Part shown: positions 13,607 to 20,294 of the stretch, one piece after another
Layout: every line of letters starts with the position of its first letter
How positions within the stretch are numbered: position 1 is the first letter of the stretch
Assembly: GCA_900757905.1 (NCBI GenBank)
Contig: CAAEPN010000150.1
Coordinates: forward strand, 1 to 24,828
Direction of reading: 5' to 3'
DNA from: Clostridia bacterium
GTDB taxonomy: Bacteria; Bacillota; Clostridia; Oscillospirales; CAG-382
DNA length: 24,828 nt
The notes under the pieces: generated by a model
Told to the model about the DNA's origin: nothing
Databases searched by the model: none
What the model saw: only the letters and a program-made list of their open reading frames with translations
Program-made: the position numbers and the translations under genes

Positions 13607-14092
13607 TTATTCAAATTCATCCGGGTCGAGCATCCGCACGACCTTGTCGGTGTAGAGAATGCCGTCGAGATGATCGTATTCGTGGCAAAGGCAGCGTCCT
13701 AAAAGGCCGGTGGCGGTATATTCAAACTTCTCGCCCTTGCGGTTTTCGGCACGCACGGTCACTTTGGCCGGACGGCGCGTCAGACCGTACTTGCCCGGCA
13801 CGGAAAGGCAGCCTTCGACATCCTCTTGCGTGCCCTCGGCAGCGATAATTTCGGGATTGATAAATTCGATGATCTCGTGTTTGTCCTCTTCCACACCGGC
13901 GTCAATGATGTAAATGCGGCGCAAGATTCCGACCTGTACGGCGGCAAGGCCCACACCGCCCGCTTTGATGAGCGTGTCTTTCATGTCGTTCAAAAGCGTT
14001 TCAATCTTGGGTGTGATCTCGGTTACGGGTTTGCTGGTCTTGCGAAGGATATCGTTTGCTTCTTCTTCGGTTAAAATCTTTAAAATAGCCAT
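13607..14092 (-). CDS. def: Peptide deformylase
   Basis: A 161-residue metalloenzyme that removes the formyl group from nascent proteins. The three family motifs are visible: GVGLAAVQVG (the usual Pro before Gln is Val), EGCLSVPG with the metal-binding Cys, and CHEYDHLDG with the two metal-binding His and catalytic Glu. The Val variant of motif 1 departs from the textbook form but leaves Gly and Gln intact. AAAGGAG precedes the start. It sits between priA (30 bp) and fmt (38 bp) in the conserved Firmicutes order. Confidence 0.95.
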   Translation of the reverse strand: MAILKILTEEEANDILRKTSKPVTEITPKIETLLNDMKDTLIKAGGVGLAAVQVGILRRIYIIDAGVEEDKHEIIEFINPEIIAAEGTQEDVEGCLSVPGKYGLTRRPAKVTVRAENRKGEKFEYTATGLLGRCLCHEYDHLDGILYTDKVVRMLDPDEFE

Positions 14093-14122
14093 GGCGGCAA
14101 TACTCCTTTCGGATACGGTTCT

Positions 14123-16726
14123 TTATAAATTGGTTGGGTTGATGTCTGCCGAAACGCTCACATCCTTGAGCGCCGGTATGTATTTTTTAAGAAGCGCGGC
14201 AAGCATGCTTCGCATACGTGCCGACGCGCGGCATTTGATGAGAAAGCGCATACGGTATTTTCCCGCAAGGCGGTATATTTCATGCTGAAACGGGCCGAAC
14301 AGAATAAATTTTACGTCGGCATATTCGGTCTTGGCAAGTGCGTCAAGCTCCGCGCCGAAGTTTTTCACCGCGTTGACTACATTCATTTCGACCGGCGAGG
14401 AGAAATTCACCGTGATCAAATCGCAGAACGGCGGAAAGACCGACGCTTTGCGGAAGCCGATCTCGGCGTCGTAGTATTTTTCATAATCCTGGGTCGCCGC
14501 AAGACGTAAAATTTCGTTGTCCGGCACATAGGTCTGCACGACCGCGCGGCCGTTTACTTTATCCGAACGACCGGCGCGTCCCAATACCTGTGTGAGCAGG
14601 CTGAAGGTCTTTTCACCGGCGCGGAAATCGTTGACAAACAGCGAAGTGTCCGCCATGACCACGCCGACAAGCGATACCTTCGGAAAATCGTGTCCCTTGG
14701 CTACCATCTGCGTGCCGACTAAAATATCGGCTTTTCCGGCACGGAAATCGGCTAATATCGTCTCATGACCGAATTTGCCGCCGGTGGTGTCGGCGTCCAT
14801 GCGAAGCACGCGTGCTTTCGGAAAGCGCGCGGCAAGCGTTTCCTCCACAAGCTGCGTGCCGCTTCCCACAAACGAGATATGCTCTTTTTTGCAGGCCGGG
14901 CAGACTTTGGGAATGGCTTCGCTGTAGCCGCAATAGTGGCAGACCATGCGGCTTGCCCCTGTGCGCTTATTTTTGTGATGTGTGAGCGATACGCTGCAAT
15001 TCGGGCAGGTGAACACGTATCCGCAGCCGCGGCAGAGCGCAAATGCCCGGTAACCGCGTCGGTTGACAAATAAGATTGCCTGTTCGCCGCGGTCAAGACA
15101 GTCGGAAAGCTCTTGTTTTAGCAGTTTTCCCAAAACCAGCGGAATTCCGGTCTCCTCGGCTTTTTCGAGTAAGTCCCGGCGGGCTGCGGCCGCCTTTTCG
15201 GGCGAAGAGCTCGGCAAAAACGGGTCGTCCTCACCTTGCGCGTCAAACGCGTCTTCGGGAAGCTCGTAGTACGGCTCGGTCTTCATATCGTAAAACGCCA
15301 CGTCGGGCAGATTCTTGCCGCCGTAGCGGTTCTTTAAGGTGACAAGCGCATATTTCCCGGTCTTGGCCTTATAGAAGCTCTCGATACAAGGCGTGGCCGA
15401 CGCCATGACAAGCAGCGCATTATGGTACACGCAACGGAATTTTGCGATCTCACGCGCATGATATTTTGGCGATTTATCCGATTTGAACGAGCCTTCGTGT
15501 TCCTCGTCCATAACGATAAGGCCTAAGTTTTCAACGGGTGCAAACACCGCCGAGCGCGTGCCGATTACGATTTTTGCCTCGCCGTCATGAATCTTTTTCC
15601 ACGCGTCCATGCGTTCGCCGGCCGAGAGCGCCGAGTGGATGAGCGCGATTCCCTTTTTGCTGTAGCGCGCTGCAAAGCGTCCCACCGTTTGGGAGGTGAG
15701 CGCGATCTCCGGCACAAGCACGATAACAGTCTTGCCGTCGGCAAGCACCCGGTCAATCAGCTTCAATAGCACGTTGGTCTTGCCGCTGCCGGTCACGCCC
15801 CAAAGAAGCGCGGCCTGCGGCTCGTTCGCTTCATACAGCGCCGACAGCGCGTCAAGGGCTTTGGTCTGCTCCTCGGACAGCGAAAAATCGCCGTATTCGT
15901 TCGGGTCAAAGGCGTGCAGCAGATCCTTCTGGCGGTCGAGATCGACCTCGAAAAGACGGATAATGCCTTTTTTGGCAAGCTCGGTCAATACCGACATACC
16001 GCACCCGGCGTCGCTCATAAGCTCGGAAGCCGGAACGGCTGTCTCGCTTAAAAGCAACGCTTCGCAGACGGCCTTTTGTTTGGGTGTGAGCGCACGCGAA
16101 GACGAGAGGGCTTCCACGGAATCGGCGTCGATGCTTTCGGCAAGCTCGGCATATTTTTCATTTTTTGTATTGACGGCGCATTCGTAGCCGTCCTCGGTGT
16201 CACATAATCCAAGCTCACACAGTGCCTTGGCGCCGGAGGAGGCGGCGGAGCCGAACTGAGCGCGCAATTCGGTGATGGATACGCGGCCGGCGCGAAGGAT
16301 GTAATCGAACATGTTCTGCGCGGAGGCGTTGACCGTATCCGGTTTTCCGATGTCCGATGCATTTTCGGCCGGAACGTAAAAAACGGCGCGCCGGACGCCG
16401 AGACCCGACGGCAGAACGCATTTTGCCGCGTCGCCCACAGAGCAGAACAGCCGGTCGCTCATAAAATGGCAAAGTTTGAGCAATTCCGGCTTGATGTACA
16501 TATATTTTCCCGGCACGCCGAGAATGGGTTTTATCTTGTCGCTCTCGAAATCCGCCGTTTCGGAAAGGCTTTCGACCACGGCGTTTTTTGCGCTGTTTCC
16601 GCCGCCGAACGGGACGACGGCAATGCTTCCGGGACGAATGCTCTTTTCAAGCTGCAGCGGAACGCGGTAGCAATAGCTTTTATCAATGGTATAGGGCGCG
16701 TTTAAAATGCGGACGCTTGCGAACAC
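14123..16726 (-). CDS. priA: Primosomal protein N' (replication restart helicase PriA)
   Basis: An 867-residue superfamily 2 DNA helicase that rebuilds the primosome at stalled forks. The start is taken as GTG at 16726, because GGAGGTG (16732-16738 on the minus strand) lies five bases before it and the residues after it (FASVRILNAPYTIDKSYCYRVP) match the family's beginning. An in-frame ATG seven codons earlier would lie upstream of that ribosome site. Walker A GVTGSGKT is near residues 310-317 and the DEEH box near 407-410. A zinc-binding insert with eight cysteines (CRGCGYVFTCPNC ... CHYCGY ... CPAC) and the motif V/VI helicase segment (VGTQMVAKGHDFP, QVLGRAGR) follow. It lies between rpoZ and def; coaBC, which often precedes priA, is missing. 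Confidence 0.95.
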   Translation of the reverse strand: MFASVRILNAPYTIDKSYCYRVPLQLEKSIRPGSIAVVPFGGGNSAKNAVVESLSETADFESDKIKPILGVPGKYMYIKPELLKLCHFMSDRLFCSVGDAAKCVLPSGLGVRRAVFYVPAENASDIGKPDTVNASAQNMFDYILRAGRVSITELRAQFGSAASSGAKALCELGLCDTEDGYECAVNTKNEKYAELAESIDADSVEALSSSRALTPKQKAVCEALLLSETAVPASELMSDAGCGMSVLTELAKKGIIRLFEVDLDRQKDLLHAFDPNEYGDFSLSEEQTKALDALSALYEANEPQAALLWGVTGSGKTNVLLKLIDRVLADGKTVIVLVPEIALTSQTVGRFAARYSKKGIALIHSALSAGERMDAWKKIHDGEAKIVIGTRSAVFAPVENLGLIVMDEEHEGSFKSDKSPKYHAREIAKFRCVYHNALLVMASATPCIESFYKAKTGKYALVTLKNRYGGKNLPDVAFYDMKTEPYYELPEDAFDAQGEDDPFLPSSSPEKAAAARRDLLEKAEETGIPLVLGKLLKQELSDCLDRGEQAILFVNRRGYRAFALCRGCGYVFTCPNCSVSLTHHKNKRTGASRMVCHYCGYSEAIPKVCPACKKEHISFVGSGTQLVEETLAARFPKARVLRMDADTTGGKFGHETILADFRAGKADILVGTQMVAKGHDFPKVSLVGVVMADTSLFVNDFRAGEKTFSLLTQVLGRAGRSDKVNGRAVVQTYVPDNEILRLAATQDYEKYYDAEIGFRKASVFPPFCDLITVNFSSPVEMNVVNAVKNFGAELDALAKTEYADVKFILFGPFQHEIYRLAGKYRMRFLIKCRASARMRSMLAALLKKYIPALKDVSVSADINPTNL

Positions 16727-16749
16727 GGCTTCACCTCCCGACTGCAAAA

Positions 16750-16801
16750 GCGCCGCTTATTTCACGGCGCCGCTTGCTTGAATTATTTTAAAATATTCAA
16801 G
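16750..16801 (-). other. Two dyads in the rpoZ-priA gap
   Basis: The 81-bp gap has an imperfect 25-bp palindrome CTTGAATT...ATTCAAG (16777-16801), and a short GC stem GCGCC/GGCGC (16750-16754 with 16766-16770) followed on the minus strand by TTTTG. The second resembles a weak attenuator just before the priA ribosome site. Readthrough into priA is still expected, since no separate promoter is seen. Confidence 0.4.
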
Positions 16802-16807
16802 AAATCC

Positions 16808-17170
16808 CTATTCGATCTCTTTGGAGGGCGCTTCGGGAGCCACTTCGCCGGCTTCCTTTTCCTGCTCGGCAATCATTTCCTTATCTTTTGCGGAAAGCTC
16901 CATGGTTTCAAGCTCGCCGTCCTTGCCGACGGTCTTGATGAGCATTTCGCCGTTATAAAGCATGTTAATGGCCTCCATAACCGGCTTTTCTTCGGTCTTT
17001 TCGACCTTCTTTCCGGTGGTAAGCGCCTTATACTGCTCGTATTCCGGATGTTCCTTTTCGTAGTTTTCCTTGGCAATCACATAGCGTGCGCCTTTGGCAG
17101 CCGCCATGACGAGCGTGTAACGGTTATATTTGTTGTTTTGGGAAAGGTCTGCAATCGAGGGTTTAGCCAT
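16808..17170 (-). CDS. rpoZ: RNA polymerase omega subunit
   Basis: A 120-residue protein with the omega pattern at its start: MAKPSIADLSQNNKYNRYTLVMAAAKGARYV, matching the helix that clamps beta-prime. It continues with ALTTGKKVEK and EEKPVMEAINMLYNGE, the conserved C-terminal helix of omega. It is longer than the usual 60-90 residues, because of a mid-protein insert around residues 35-50 and an acidic C-terminal tail (EQEKEAGEVAPEAPSKEIE). The role is assembly and stability of RNA polymerase. It lies 50 bp after gmk, its classic neighbour. GGAG precedes the start. Confidence 0.92.
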   Translation of the reverse strand: MAKPSIADLSQNNKYNRYTLVMAAAKGARYVIAKENYEKEHPEYEQYKALTTGKKVEKTEEKPVMEAINMLYNGEMLIKTVGKDGELETMELSAKDKEMIAEQEKEAGEVAPEAPSKEIE

Positions 17171-17220
17171 GATATTTTTCTCCTTATCTTAACGGCGGTT
17201 TGAGCGCCGCATGTTTTTAT

Positions 17221-17847
17221 TTATCGAAAAAAGTCGCAAACTTCGGGAAAACGCTCACGCGCCTTTAATTTTTCCGCACGGACGATGGCTTCGATATCGC
17301 GTGCGCACACATCGGCGTGGCCCTCCCGGTTGACGGTTATGTAATCGTATAATAAGCAGGCGCGCAGCTCGCGTTCGGCAATGGCAATGCGGCCGGCGAT
17401 AACGCCTTCAGATTCCGTGCCGCGGCCGTATAGCCGTTCACGCAAGACCTCCTTGCTTTCGGGGGCAATGAAGATCATCACAGCCTCCGGGCAGCGCGAT
17501 TTTACTTTCATGGCGCCCTGCACTTCGATCTCCAAAATTACGTTTTTGCCGCTTGCTGTGATCTCATTGACGAATTTCTTCGGCGTACCGTAAAAATTGC
17601 CGTTGTATTCGGCATATTCGAGCAGCTCGTCGTTTTCGATCATCTTTTTAAACTCGTCGCGCGACTTGAAAAAGTAGTTCTTGCCGTCGATCTCTCCGAC
17701 GCGCGGCGCACGGGTTGTTGCCGATACCGAATACGCGTAATCGCCGCTCATTTTCAAAAGCTCTGCCAATACCGTGCCTTTTCCTACGCCCGACGGGCCG
17801 GAAACCACAAGCAACCGTCCCTTGGTGTTCTTCTCTTTTGGTTTCAT
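17221..17847 (-). CDS. gmk: Guanylate kinase
   Basis: A 208-residue P-loop kinase that converts GMP and ATP to GDP and ADP. The Walker A motif GPSGVGKG is at about residues 17-24. SVSATTRAPRVGEIDGKNYFF is the GMP-binding region with the conserved Arg and Tyr positions, and VILEIEVQGAMKVK is the strand with the catalytic-site Asp/Glu pattern. The lid region RLYGRGTESEGVIAGRI follows. The length is typical. Its ATG overlaps the remA stop by four bases, so the two are translationally coupled, as in many Firmicutes. Confidence 0.96.
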   Translation of the reverse strand: MKPKEKNTKGRLLVVSGPSGVGKGTVLAELLKMSGDYAYSVSATTRAPRVGEIDGKNYFFKSRDEFKKMIENDELLEYAEYNGNFYGTPKKFVNEITASGKNVILEIEVQGAMKVKSRCPEAVMIFIAPESKEVLRERLYGRGTESEGVIAGRIAIAERELRACLLYDYITVNREGHADVCARDIEAIVRAEKLKARERFPEVCDFFR

Positions 17848-18113
17848 GCTTCGGCCTCGCTTTCATTTTCTTCGCTTTCGTTTTCGTTCAATCGCGCCTG
17901 TAAGGCTTCACAGCTGAGCGCGGAGAGAACGACGTGACCGCTGTCGGCCACAAGCACCGAACGCGTTTTTTTGCCGCTGGAGGCGTCGATAAGCTTGCCT
18001 GCGTCGCGTGCGTCCTGCATAAGACGCTTGATTGGCGCGGCGTCCGGGCTTACTACCGAAACCACCTTGGCACTGTTGACTAAATTTCCGTAGCCGATGT
18101 TAATTAGCTTCAT
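17844..18113 (-). CDS. remA: Extracellular matrix regulator RemA (DUF370)
   Basis: An 89-residue DNA-binding protein. The start MKLINIGYGN at 18113 is chosen because AAGGA lies at 18121-18125 and the family always begins this way; a longer frame from 18227 overlaps yicC and is basic junk. The core INIGYGNLVNSAKVVSVVSPDAAPIKRLMQDA and TRSVLVADSGHVVLSAL matches DUF370/RemA. In Bacillus, RemA activates biofilm matrix operons by oligomeric DNA binding. The C-terminus is an acidic Glu/Ser-rich tail (ENESEENESEAEA), which the compact forms lack. It sits between yicC and gmk as in Bacillus. Confidence 0.93.
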   Translation of the reverse strand: MKLINIGYGNLVNSAKVVSVVSPDAAPIKRLMQDARDAGKLIDASSGKKTRSVLVADSGHVVLSALSCEALQARLNENESEENESEAEA

Positions 18114-18139
18114 ATTTTTATCCTTATCCCGCTTGGACG

Positions 18140-19033
18140 CTATTCTAAATTCTGTACCTGCTCGCGGATCTTTTCGGCTTCGCTTTTGGCGTCCACCACG
18201 ATCTTTGCGATAGCCGCGTCGGTGCATTTGGAGCCGGTCGTATTGATCTCGCGGTTGATCTCCTGAAGAAGAAAATCGAGCTTTCTTCCGCGCGGCGCGT
18301 CGCCGTCCTCGCGAAGCATTGCGCGGAACTGGGCGATGTGGCTTTTTAAGCGTACAAGCTCCTCGTCGATAGCCACACGGTCGGCGAAGATCGCTACTTC
18401 TTCGACAATGCGCGCCTTATCGATGTCCGCACCGGCAAGCAGTTCTTCTACTCGTTCGATGAGCCGCTTTTCGTATTCCTCGACCACCGCCGGCGCAAGG
18501 CGTTCGACTTCGGCGACATAGCTTTCGAGAACGTCGATCTTTCCTAACATATCGGCGGCAAGCCGTGCGCCTTCGGCACGCTTCATGGCGGCAAATTCTT
18601 CAAGAGCCGCACATAATGCCGGTTCGACGCGCGCCCAAAGCTCATCGGTGCTCTCGTCGGCGCTCTGATAGGTGAAGACGTCGCGGTTGGCGGCAACGGT
18701 CATGACCGAAATGTCGTCCTTTAGGCCGTAGCTGTCACGCAGTTCTTTTAAGCAGGCAAGATAGTTTTTTAAGTAGGCTTGGTCAAGGGAAAGAGCCGTA
18801 TCGGCTTCTCCGGGCGCAGTTTCGGCGCTTAAATAGACGTCGATCTTGCCGCGCGTGGCATAAGTGCCGATAAGCGCCTTGATCTTTTCTTCCAAACGGC
18901 TGTATGCGCGCGGAGTTTTGCAGTTGATATCGAGATAACGGGAATTGACGGATTTAATTTCCGCCGTAAGAAGTACACTTCCCGTTGTAACGCGTGCATA
19001 GCCGCAGCCGGTCATACTGAGAATAGGAATCAT
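18140..19033 (-). CDS. yicC: YicC/YloC-family endoribonuclease
   Basis: A 297-residue protein of the YicC family, known in E. coli as an RNA endonuclease acting on RNAs such as RyhB, with homologues in Firmicutes (YloC). The start at 19033 is chosen because the family begins with a SMTG motif (MIPILSMTGCGYARV), and because the longer in-frame start at 19111 lies upstream of the promoter. Other signatures: IKSVNSRYLDINCKTPR and the C-terminal RGRKLDFLLQEINREINTTGSKCTDAAI. A CGGAG directly abuts this ATG, so initiation may be weak or may use a nearby codon. It leads the large operon; remA follows 26 bp downstream. Confidence 0.92.
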   Translation of the reverse strand: MIPILSMTGCGYARVTTGSVLLTAEIKSVNSRYLDINCKTPRAYSRLEEKIKALIGTYATRGKIDVYLSAETAPGEADTALSLDQAYLKNYLACLKELRDSYGLKDDISVMTVAANRDVFTYQSADESTDELWARVEPALCAALEEFAAMKRAEGARLAADMLGKIDVLESYVAEVERLAPAVVEEYEKRLIERVEELLAGADIDKARIVEEVAIFADRVAIDEELVRLKSHIAQFRAMLREDGDAPRGRKLDFLLQEINREINTTGSKCTDAAIAKIVVDAKSEAEKIREQVQNLE

Positions 19034-19078
19034 CTCCGAACATAAATAATTGCAAAAGCGTACTATATATCTATGATA

Positions 19079-19107
19079 ATTATAGCGTTGCAGCGCGTTT
19101 TTGTCAA
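19079..19107 (-). promoter_or_regulatory. Perfect consensus promoter of the yicC-to-yugP operon
   Basis: On the minus strand: TTGACA (19107-19102), 17-bp spacer, TATAAT (19084-19079), both exact. Initiation near 19072 gives a leader of about 40 nt. All nine genes to 11374 have gaps of 81 bp or less, and no strong terminator is seen among them. Confidence 0.9.
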
Positions 19108-19157
19108 GCATTCCGGGAAAATTTCAGCATTTTTTACGACAAATGTCCGAAAGAAAA

Positions 19158-19197
19158 GCCAAACCTTGACTTACGCGCAAAAAACGGCAAGTCAAGG
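19158..19197 (-). terminator. Terminator of the ferritin-like gene
   Basis: Nine-base arms CCTTGACTT (19164-19172) and AAGTCAAGG (19189-19197) around a 16-nt loop. On the minus strand a T-rich TTTGGCTTTTCTTTC follows. It lies between the end of the gene at 19205 and the yicC promoter. Confidence 0.7.
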
Positions 19198-19204
19198 CAC
19201 TTGT

Positions 19205-19648
19205 TCAAAGATAGGAGCAGAGGTCGGCGCGCAAGGATTCCTCTAAATCGATGAGGTCTTTGGCAATGCTTTTGCTTTTTTCATCGGCTGCCCTGTATTG
19301 GTTTAAATACCGGTATAATGTCTTAACGCCCATATTGCAGCCGTCGGTGATCAGGTCGGCGACGGTCTTGTCGGATTCGTTCATCGCCATTTTCATGCCG
19401 GTCTTCATGTGACTCATGCTTTTTGCCATAGCCGGAGGCTGCTTACCCTCGTCGTGATAGCTTTCAAGCAGCGTGCCGATCTCATGCTTTAAGCGCAAAT
19501 GCTTGTCCTTGTTGTCGGAAAGCAGTTTTTTTAACGGTTTGGCACGCGTTCTTTCAAGGACGCCGTCGAGCGCGTCCACACCCATGGCAACGCCCGAATC
19601 GCATTCGCGAAGAAGCCGTACCGTGTCGGGATGGATCTGTTCGGTCAT
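19205..19648 (-). CDS. Small helical-bundle protein (ferritin-like/DUF2383-like)
   Basis: A 147-residue, predominantly helical protein with no signal peptide. The sequence begins MTEQIHPDTVRLLRECDSGVAMGVDALDGVL. It has four amphipathic helices with His/Glu pairs (LRLKHEIGTLLESYHDEGK), and repeated MKTGMKMAMNESDKTVADLI and ITDGCNMGVKTLYRYLNQY segments. The pattern resembles ferritin-like DUF2383 proteins common in gut Clostridia, though I cannot assign metal-binding residues with confidence. GGAAGTG precedes the ATG. It appears to be a single-gene unit ended by the stem at 19164-19197. A stress or metal role would be a guess. Confidence 0.75.
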   Translation of the reverse strand: MTEQIHPDTVRLLRECDSGVAMGVDALDGVLERTRAKPLKKLLSDNKDKHLRLKHEIGTLLESYHDEGKQPPAMAKSMSHMKTGMKMAMNESDKTVADLITDGCNMGVKTLYRYLNQYRAADEKSKSIAKDLIDLEESLRADLCSYL

Positions 19649-19769
19649 AATAACACTTCCTTTGTTTTTTTGTTAGTATTTCCGGCGAAAAGCGTTTTAT
19701 GTGGATAGCTTGTTCGGCCAATTTTTGCCGTGCGCTTTGTTTTCTTAACAAAAACATCTCAATTTTGCC

Positions 19770-19798
19770 TTGACGAACCGATAAAAATATGCTAATAT
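19770..19798 (+). promoter_or_regulatory. Sigma-A promoter upstream of the cobalamin riboswitch
   Basis: TTGACG at 19770-19775, a 17-bp spacer, TAATAT at 19793-19798. Transcription would begin near 19805, just before the riboswitch, and gives a leader of nearly 490 nt before the coding region at 20295. Confidence 0.75.
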
Positions 19799-19839
19799 AA
19801 GTCCGACAATCGAATATCGCATACAAAGTGTCGGCGATA

Positions 19840-20040
19840 CCGTATAGGTATTGTCGGTGAAAAGGGAACCCGGTGGGAATCCGGGACGATACCAGTCGCT
19901 GTGTGCGCTAAAGGAACGCGTTTCGTCGGCGAAAGCCGGTCATTGGGAAACTGAGAAGGCAGAGACGCGCTTCGCCGGAGCTTTGCCGTTTTAAAAGGCA
20001 GCTTTCCGATATGGCGCAAAGTCAAAAGACCTGCTTTGGC
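19840..20040 (+). promoter_or_regulatory. Cobalamin riboswitch (AdoCbl-type aptamer)
   Basis: The conserved elements of the RF00174-type aptamer appear in order. ATAGGTAT is near 19844, then GAAAAGGGAACCCGGTGGGAATCCGGG (in two parts, 19859-19885). ACCAGTCGCTGTG (19891-19903) corresponds to the CCACTGT element. CATTGGGAAACTGAGAAGGC (19941-19960) matches the CACTGGG...GGGAAGG loop. The B12 box AAGTCAAAAGACCTGC spans 20019-20034. This RNA binds coenzyme-type corrinoids and usually shuts off downstream uptake or synthesis genes when B12 is plentiful. The 5' flank adds a stem, CCGACAAT (19803) with ATTGTCGG (19850). The only downstream gene in the window is the SLH/DUF4430 surface protein, so that gene is the inferred target. 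Exact ends are approximate. Confidence 0.93.
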
Positions 20041-20174
20041 GGAGAAGCTCACCTGCGGATAGTTCTGTCCGTTCAGCTGCTTTTCCCGTAATCGCGCGCT
20101 TATAAGGACGCTTTTTTTAAAAACGCTCTCTGTAAGGGCTTTTTTGTCGTACCGATTTATGCCGACATGGGAAT

Positions 20175-20224
20175 AACTGCCGTGTCAAGTTTTTTGAGAA
20201 AACTTGCCGCGGCAGTTTTGTTTT
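20175..20224 (+). terminator. Leader terminator, probable riboswitch expression platform
   Basis: A 19-bp stem (20175-20193 with 20199-20217; one G-U pair and one mismatch) has a 5-nt loop TTGAG and a TTGTTTT tail. It lies about 140 nt after the B12 box and 70 nt before the start codon. Being inside the leader of the surface-protein gene, it can only allow expression if it is conditionally bypassed. Confidence 0.85.
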
Positions 20225-20294
20225 AAGGAAAAATTTCCGCGCTTGTGATAAAAAGGGCTTTTGCAGGAAAGTCCAAAAGAAAGGAAACCACATT

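Larger units (their letters stand above)
19649..20294 (+). other. Regulatory gap: promoter, B12 riboswitch and terminator
   Basis: No gene is supported in these 646 bp; open frames on the minus strand here are chance products of structured RNA. Positions 19649-19769 hold the leader of the (-) ferritin-like gene, with no clear promoter. The remainder is a (+) leader: promoter 19770-19798, an extra 5' stem, the cobalamin aptamer, a structured linker to about 20170, and the terminator 20175-20224. Confidence 0.7.

Noticed and set aside
18114..18227. 38-residue basic extension of RemA
   Set aside because: It overlaps the end of yicC. The RemA family begins at MKLINIGYGN, with a ribosome site directly upstream.
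19034..19111. Longer YicC start at 19111
   Set aside because: It would lie upstream of the perfect TTGACA/TATAAT promoter at 19079-19107.
19792..20052. Minus-strand 86-codon open frame across the riboswitch
   Set aside because: The region is explained by the cobalamin aptamer, and the frame has no ribosome site or similarity.
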